Below are positions 57,540 through 64,000 of a stretch of DNA of 64,000 nt, in pieces. Position 1 is the first letter of the stretch; each line of letters starts with the position of its first letter. The notes under the pieces were generated by a model. The model saw only the letters and a list, made by a program, of their open reading frames with translations, was not told the DNA's origin and ran no database searches. A program made the position numbers and the translations under genes. The DNA is taken from the NCBI GenBank assembly GCA_034770075.1, contig CM068377.1, forward strand, positions 69,480,358-69,544,357. Direction: 5' to 3'. This DNA is from Aralia elata (lineage: Eukaryota > Streptophyta > Magnoliopsida > Apiales > Araliaceae).

Positions 57540-58690
57540 CTATTTCTCTGAGTCTTTACTACTCATAGTCTCTTCGTAAGTCAATGGAACATCATCATCT
57601 ATGATGCTTACCTCATCATCATCCTCTATGATGAATCCATACCTATCAGGTATCTTCAGTACTCTTCTAGATTTACGAATAGGTAGTGGTACAGTAGGTT
57701 CTTCTACTTGGTCAGGTACCTGACTTTGATCCGTAGTATTTTTTGGTTCTTGAATTTCTTCAAGATATATCTTACTCCCACTGACCCCTTCATGGATAAA
57801 CTCTTTTTCCAAGAAGGCAGCGTGTTTCACAATAAACACCTTTTGATTAGTAGGATGATAGAAATAATATCCTAAACTTTCTTTAGGATATCCCACAAAT
57901 CTACACTTGTCGGATCTAGTCTTCAACTTATCATGCTCAAACCTTTTGACACAAGCTGGACAACCCCAAGTCTTAACATGCTTAAGATTTGGTTTCCTCC
58001 CTATCCATAACTCATATGGAGTCTTTGGAACGGATTTGGTAGGTACCTTATTAAGTAGGTATGCAGCCGATTCTAGGGCATAACCTCAGAAGGATACTGG
58101 AAGGTCGGTAAAACTCATCATGGAACGAACCAAGTCCAATAATGTTCGATTTCTCCTTTCAGATACACCATTCAACCGTGGCGTCCCTAGTGGAGTCCAT
58201 TGTGAGATTATACCATTTTCTTTGAGACAATTGAGAAACTCATTGGTTAAGTATTCCCCTCCTCGATCCGATCGAAGAATCTTAATACTCTTACCAGTTT
58301 ACTTCTCTACTTCACTTCTGAATTCTTTGAACTTTTCAAACAATTCAGATTTGTATTTCATTAAATAGACATATCCAAATCTAGAATGATCATCAGTAAA
58401 AGTAATAAAATAAGAATACCTCCCTCGTGCATTCATTGTCATAGGTCCACATACGTCTATGTGTACCAACGCTAACAACTCTGTAACTCTTTATCCTTTT
58501 CCACTAAAAGGGGATTTAGTCATCTTACCCATGAGATAAGATTCATAAGTTGGATATAATTCGTAATCAGATAGTTCTAAAAGCCCATCTTTATGCAACT
58601 TGGTTAATCTTGTTTCATTGATATGACTGAGTCTACAGTGCCACATAAAGGTATAATTAACATCATCTCCTTTTCTTTTCTTAGTTTGTT
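57540..58690 (-). pseudogene. C3 integrase
   Basis: Integrase C-terminal region at 57540-57926 (RSDKCRFVGYPKE), core at about 58100-58430 in broken frames, zinc finger at about 58540-58650. The stop at 57540 separates it from RT (Trp/Leu codon in C1, EKWLEAM). Its intact CGA at about 58427 shows the C1 TGA to be a derived change. Confidence 0.83.
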
Positions 58691-59922
58691 CAATTTAAAG
58701 TATATTTTCATGCAAGTCAAGTATGTAAAGTCCATTCAGTAAATTTCCAACACCATATAAAATATTTTTATTATAAATAGAACAACTATTGTTCTTTATT
58801 ATAATATCAAAACCATCCATATCCAATACAGAAATTGAAATAATGTTTCTAATGAGTGTTGGAACATAATAACAATTATTTAAACTAATGGACTTTCCCA
58901 TACGTAGTGCTAAACAATAAGTTCATACAGCTAATGCAGCAATCTTTGCTCCATTTCTCACTCGTAGGACGACTTCATCCTTGTTCAACTTTCTACTTCT
59001 GCTTAGTCCCTGCATATTATTACATATGTGAGAACTACAGCCGGTATCCAATACCCAAGTAGAATTTTGACTTTCAGAAAAACTAATTTCAATCACGAAC
59101 AAACCTAGATCGGAAGTCGAAGCTTTTCCAAGCTTCTTTTGGTATGCAAGATATTGCTTATAGTTCCTCTTCCAGTGTCTCGGCTTATTGCAATGGTAGC
59201 AAATTCCTTTGCTATCTGGATCAGGTTTCTTTTTATCCTTTCTCTTCTCCTTGCCCTTAGCCTTCTTGTTTTTCTTCTTTTCAGAAGATACATTGGCCCT
59301 CTTCCTTTTCTTGGAAGAATCATCCACTAGTAAGACTTGGTTCTTGTTGGATGAGAAGTGACCTTCTGCAGTTTTCACCATGTTAAGTAACTCAGGCAAG
59401 CTGACATCCAACTTATTCATGTGAAAATTCACAACAAATTATGAGAAGGTGTCCAGGAGTGACTGCAAGATCAAATCTTGACTTAACTCCCCATCCATCA
59501 CGAACCCAAGCTGTCCAAGTTGTTCAATCAAATTGATCATCTTGAGGACATGAGTCTTAACGGTAGTGCCCTCGGTCATACGAGATCGGAAGAGCTCCTT
59601 AGATATCTGATAACTAGTAGTCCTACTTTGCTCACCATACAACTCTTTGAGGTGTAGCAATATAGTAGGAGCATCCATAGTTTCATGTTGACGCTGAAGC
59701 TCGTTACTCATGGATGCGAGCATGATGCATTGAGCCAAGATTGCATCATCTTGCCACTTTCTGAAAGTAGCAATCTCTTCCTCAGAGGTTGTTTCTACAA
59801 TATTTGTAGGGACTGGCGAATTTAGGACATAAGAAATATTTTCAGCAGTGAGAACAATTCTCAGATTCCTTAACCAGTCCATGTAATTTGGTCCGATCAG
59901 TTTGTTAGCATCAAGTATAATC
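58691..59922 (-). pseudogene. C3 gag and protease, start codon deleted
   Basis: Gag from LDANKL through the core and the lysine-rich stretch to the knuckle CYHCNKPRHWKRNY (two altered positions). The protease active site is intact (WVLDTGCSSHI). TAA at 59439-59441 and 58695-58697 replace Gln codons, and a TGA at 58923 replaces Gly. The deletion near 59920 joins leader to codon ~9, so no ATG remains in place. Confidence 0.87.
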
Positions 59923-60226
59923 TAAGTTAAGTCCAACCTAACACTTCCATACATGTAAAGAGAAAAAAACCACCCTTGTGTGTGCACAACAAAGCAGTAA
60001 TGTTCAATTCCTTAATAAGCATCAAATGTGATAAAACAACATCTTAAATATTTAATACTCGCCTTGTGTGTGCACAACAAACTCATATTAAATATTTAAT
60101 ACTCTATTGCTTTACAATACTAGAAGGCGACCTTCGATATTCCGAATATCTTTGAACGCTTAGGACTTAATATGATTTTCTTTGAGGGGTTTATTATTAA
60201 TAGTCTCATCTTGTTTAGCGCACATG

Positions 60227-60257
<31 letters not shown>

Positions 60258-61263
60258 CGCGTCATATTATTTGACATGCGAAGCATGTTGGATAATATAA
60301 TATATATATATAGTAAGCATTTACATATAGAATACTATATTCTACCCGGATTGATTATGGATTTTTATTCTAGTTTAGTTCACTAGAGCCACCAAGTGAA
60401 CCAAAAGGTCAAACCTAGGGTGCAAGAATTAAATTTAAATATAACTATTACATTTAAACCCGGGCTCCAATACAAACGGGTCTTCAAGCGCTTCTTGCTC
60501 CTTTTTTTCCAATTCTTCAAAATAATTCAAACTTATCCTATTACAAGCACTATTTATTATAATATAAACCTTGATCAGCAGTCAAAGGGAAGTACATAGG
60601 AGGGAGATAGAATTTACATTAACAAAAATTAGAGAAGACGAGGTACGCATACCCCATTTATAAAAACTCATTCATTCAAGCATCCTCTAAAATAATTTCA
60701 ATCACACATTGGTCAATAGTCCATAATCAATCCCTATTTATTATCATACATATCTCCATATGCATCAATAAATAACATTCATCTCATTAATAATAAAACC
60801 ATTCCATATATGCATTGATATCAATTAATGGACAAAAGTTTTGCTAATATTTAGTTTTAAAACAAAATAAACTCTTTTATTTTAATCAAAAACCAAATAC
60901 AAATTAAACTCCTTTAATTTTAGCAATCTGAAATCCTATTCTAGATAAAATAAACATCTTTATTTTAAACTTTTATCAATTAAATAAACCATTTATGTTA
61001 ATTGAGAAAAAATAAAAACATTTCAAACTCTGCATATCGGCGGCGCGACCGCGCTCCAAATTGAACTAGGAGCGGCGTGGCCGCGCTGCACCCCTAGAAA
61101 CGTTTTCTAGGTTCAGGCGCGACCGCGCTCCAGAATGAACTGGAAGCGGCACGGCCGCGCCGCGAGCAGAATCAGAAAAAAAATTTCAAGCCCAAAAATC
61201 TGATCGTATCGCATATCAATTCATATATGGAATCATCACAATCAATAATTAACACAAGGATTA
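59923..61263 (-). other. Long C3 leader with dyads, AT hairpin and GC-rich units
   Basis: About 1.34 kb even after a deletion. Reading from the gag side it has two TTGTGTGTGCACAA dyads (59976, 60064), a (TA)n-flanked hairpin (60220-60310, ACATGCGAAGCATGT), unremarkable AT-rich sequence, and two GC-rich units at 61043 and 61117 with a period of 74. No ORF of note. Confidence 0.8.
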
Positions 61264-61276
61264 GGCTCTGATACCA
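61264..61276 (-). promoter_or_regulatory. Primer binding site of C3 (initiator Met)
   Basis: The minus strand reads TGGTATCAGAGCC, one base from the LTR. Confidence 0.92.
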
Positions 61277-61277
61277 C

Positions 61278-61583
61278 TGTTAGATTTGTATGTAACGCAA
61301 GCATGCAATCAAATTACATAAATAGAGCGGAAGCGTGATAAAACGGATTTTAAAGTTTTAATACAAACCATCACCATGATATATCCTTGTGTTCAATTAT
61401 CAATTAAACGAAAGAGAAAGAGAACAAGAATTATACCCTCATAGATCAAAGCTTTCTCGAGTACAAGTTCAACTTCTAGTCTTTCGTGTTCTCCTCGAAT
61501 TCCACCGATGAGATTCCTTCCTTTGATCAACGTTAGCCAGCCAAGTGTTTGGCCTCTAGAGGTGATCCACCAAGGAAGAATAG
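61278..61583 (-). repeat. 5' LTR of C3, interrupted after 306 bp
   Basis: Starts TGTTAGATTTG in plus-strand reading and matches 54200-54506. It stops at AATAG, where a second LTR begins; the rest should lie right of the window. Confidence 0.9.
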
Positions 61584-63472
61584 TGGTATGCTGTCGCAAG
61601 CAACCAAAAATAAAACCTTACTGGGAAAGATAATAATTTAGCAGTGCAAGTAAGAGTCGATCTCACAGAGAGTGACTAATCTAAAATTATGCTTTGTTTA
61701 CCAAAAAGGGGGGGTTTATAATTTGATTTCACTAATTATCAAGAACAGAATTTAAAGTGATAAGAATAACCAATTAATTAAAGATTTCAGTTCTTCCGGT
61801 TCAGTATCACCTTTTTACAACAATAGAATAATTTAAGTAAAGCAATATTTATCCTTCAATGCAATTAATAGCCCTAGGTAGCAACAAGCTCTACTACCCG
61901 AAACTCCCCTTAGATTATCACTTAATAAAACAAGCTCTTCACAAGATTCTAACCATTATACAACCTAGAACAAGCTCTCTAGATTTAATATAATAGCAGA
62001 ATTAAGAACTAGGGAATTAGACTAATCCAAGCAACAATCACAGAAGTTCAAATTATTTAACTTGTCTTCCGATAATCATAGCAATACTCAAAATCTTGAC
62101 CACAATCATGTATCACTAATTGCTACTTGTGATTAGGAACAATATCAATTACACGTAATACTATCCCTTAATCTAGAAGATGAAATTAATCAAATTGACT
62201 TAATCGATCACATTAAACCAATCGGAATAAATATCATTCAAAAGTTAAAATAGATTATCAAGAATGAACTTCATGTAAGAAGGAATAAATAGTTTATACT
62301 TAATCAAACCATTACCTGTAAACAAGGTTCAACGTCCCCTTCGAACTGAATAAAGGAACTAGCCTAACATATTAAGTCCAATTAATATTTTCTTGAACTA
62401 TAAAAGGGGTGAGGACAACAACCTCACTATGGAGGTGATCCTCTTTCCCTACTAATTTATGAAAGGGGTGAGGACAACAACCTCACTATGAAGGTGATCC
62501 TCTTTCCCTACTAACTACACTATAATTTAGAGAAGATGGAGAAGATGAAGAAGATGAAGAAGATGGTGTGTATTAGTATGTGAATTGGCAAAATATAAGC
62601 CTAGCTTCACTTGGTATTTATAGGCACTCAAGTGTACAAGATGTCAAGATCCAACAACTAATCTTGGTCATGTGAATTAGCCATCTAAGGCAATCAAAAA
62701 CCCAAAAACGTGCACATCATGAGAAGTCAAAATCTGACACCAAAACTGATCAGCCGTTTGCAAGCTGATTTTGAATTAGTGGACAGCCGATTTTGGACTT
62801 GGGCAAAGAACAAACGTTGTAGCCCTAGAGTTTCTAATGAATTTGGGCTTTTGAATCACCTGATTTGGAGTTGGGAAGCTCACGTTATGGCCTAAATACT
62901 CCAACTGGTCCGAATAGGAATCCAGTCGATGCGGGATTCGGATCAGCTGTCTAAAAAGTAATGTTTGGAAGCCCAAATGAACTCGGATTTTTGCTCACCA
63001 TACCATTCTGGAAAGCTTGAGAAGTCTACTAAAAACTTCAAGAAGACCACATTTTCATTTGGAAATCTTAACACAATTCAAATCTCAATCGAAGCCCCAA
63101 AGGTCAATCTGTCCAAAAGCTCAATTTCCTGAAATTTTCAACTTTGACGTATATTGGTAAAATGGTCATAACTCTCTCATCCAAGCTTCGATTTAGGCGT
63201 TTCAAGATGATCCGGAAAGCTAAGAAATAGATCTACAACTTTCCTTCTTTGAGCATTGAGAGAATAAGGCCTGATCAAGTATAAAATTGAGCCTCAAGCG
63301 GACAGACGGATTTCAAAGCAATCCAAAAGTGCGGAAATGACACAGTTTTCATTTAATGGCTCCATTTGCAACCTAAATCAAAATATAAGAATAGTGAGTA
63401 CATTTAGGTGTCAAATAAGTATAAAAGACTAGATATTAAGAGATAAAAACATAACATATTTTATACTTATCA
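61584..63472 (-). repeat. 3' LTR of another minus-strand LTR element (Athila-like)
   Basis: About 1889 bp, TGGTATGCTG to ATACTTATCA in plus-strand reading. It is followed by a PPT in the right orientation for a minus-strand element. The AGTCGATCTCACAGAGAG segment parallels AGTATCGATCCCACGAGG in the 51239 LTR, and one ~90-bp module (63161-63250) is shared too. The likely left TSD is AATAG (61579-61583). It contains a 59-bp tandem repeat and a short GAA/GAT tract near 62532-62568. Confidence 0.75.
62403..62518. repeat. 59-bp tandem repeat (about 2 copies) in the 61584 LTR
   Basis: AAAGGGGTGAGGACAACAAC begins at 62403 and at 62462; the copies differ at very few positions (TATGGAGG and TATGAAGG). 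Confidence 0.92.
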
Positions 63473-64000
63473 AATTCCCCCACACTTATCTTTTGCACAT
63501 CCTCGGGCAAAACAAAAAATAAAGTATAACAAAAAATTCAACTAATTAAGCTTGACAACCTTGAGCCACAAATTAAAATGAACTTCAACATTAACCTCAA
63601 AGATTCAAAACAGTAACTCTTGAAAAACTTCAAAACACTACTTCATCTAAAATTCAAGCTTACTTATCAATCTTACTCTACTCTTAACCCTTCGCGCGTG
63701 TGTGTGAATCCATATGTATCAAACCAATTAAAACTCAGAAAAATTTACAAAATCAAAGCCTTTAAGGAGAAAGAAAAACTCTAAACACCTATTTTCACAC
63801 TACTCTCAGTTAACATAAGCAAATAATAGCAGAGGATCAATAGGCTTTTCCTTCCTTCGGTAAGTGCATTTTATGCTCCGTCTTACCAACGAGTGCGTTT
63901 TACGCTCCATCTCAATTCACCACATGAATCATAATTTTTCTTTTTCTTTTCTTTTTTTTTGTTAAATCAAGCATCTAACTTTTGCCTAAATCATTTCCCC
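63473..64000 (-). mobile_element. Polypurine tract and 3' internal region of the same element
   Basis: In plus-strand reading AATTCCCCCACAC follows the LTR, giving GTGTGGGGGAATT on the minus strand, a clear PPT. The remainder is AT-rich non-coding sequence running off the window. No pol frame is reached. Confidence 0.7.

Larger units (their letters stand above)
54200..61583 (-). mobile_element. Ty1/copia retrotransposon C3 (5' LTR interrupted, runs past window)
   Basis: Minus-strand copy with 3' LTR 54200-56019, PPT, gag-pol, a long leader, an initiator-Met PBS and the first 306 bases of the 5' LTR (61278-61583), where another LTR element is inserted. It is the only copy here that shows PBS and leader together. 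A deletion near 59920 removes several hundred leader bases and the gag ATG. Confidence 0.92.

Noticed and set aside
1..64000. Host protein-coding gene, tRNA or rRNA
   Set aside because: Every substantial frame is accounted for by transposable elements or their antisense; tRNA-like words are only primer binding sites.

Overview
The window is repeat-dense DNA from a flowering plant, probably a eudicot with a fairly large, AT-rich genome. The evidence is plant-type LTR retrotransposons throughout: Tat/Ogre-like Ty3, chromodomain Ty3 and Ty1/copia, with plant tRNA primer sites (initiator Met, Arg-type, Asp-type). There is also one CACTA transposon end and one TA-rich terminal-inverted-repeat element. 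I found no host gene, tRNA, rRNA or CRISPR array. The species cannot be told from the sequence.

Layout, left to right. (1) 1-10144: a Tat/Ogre-like Ty3 element on the minus strand (T1). It has an open gag-protease ORF, a short intron, a pol broken by one frameshift and one stop, and a 5' LTR that lacks its outermost ~12 bases. (2) 10145-16665: plus-strand copia copy C1, with its 5' end missing and its 3' LTR intact. (3) 16666-18005: an old chromovirus-type LTR remnant with a PBS-like site. (4) 18006-36805: minus-strand copia copy C2, of the same family as C1. Its leader is split by a complete 11.4-kb chromovirus (24815-36176, TSD AAAAC). (5) 36806-37390: a CACTA end inside the C2 leader. (6) 38308-39244: a TA-rich foldback element. 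(7) 39663-50673: a plus-strand Tat/Ogre-like element (T2) of the T1 family. A solo LTR of the same family (44632-46656, TSD CTCAG) sits in its protease region, and T2 is cut off inside integrase. (8) 50674-53204: a minus-strand Athila-like LTR, PBS and gag fragment. (9) 53205-54199: a second chromovirus-type LTR remnant. (10) 54200-61583: minus-strand copia copy C3, whose 5' LTR is interrupted by (11) another LTR element, 61584-64000, which runs off the right edge.

How the parts work together. Each element would use an LTR promoter, a tRNA primer site, Gag, protease, reverse transcriptase/RNase H and integrase. Nearly all coding regions here are disabled. Many stops are C-to-T changes of Gln or Arg codons, as expected from long-term cytosine methylation. 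The least conventional parts are: an extra coiled-coil ORF upstream of a gag that has no ATG in the chromovirus; a frame-preserving intron between protease and reverse transcriptase in T1 and T2; a very long, structured copia leader with repeated 14-bp dyads; and GC-rich palindromic cassettes around an ATGAACT word, shared by three otherwise unrelated element families.
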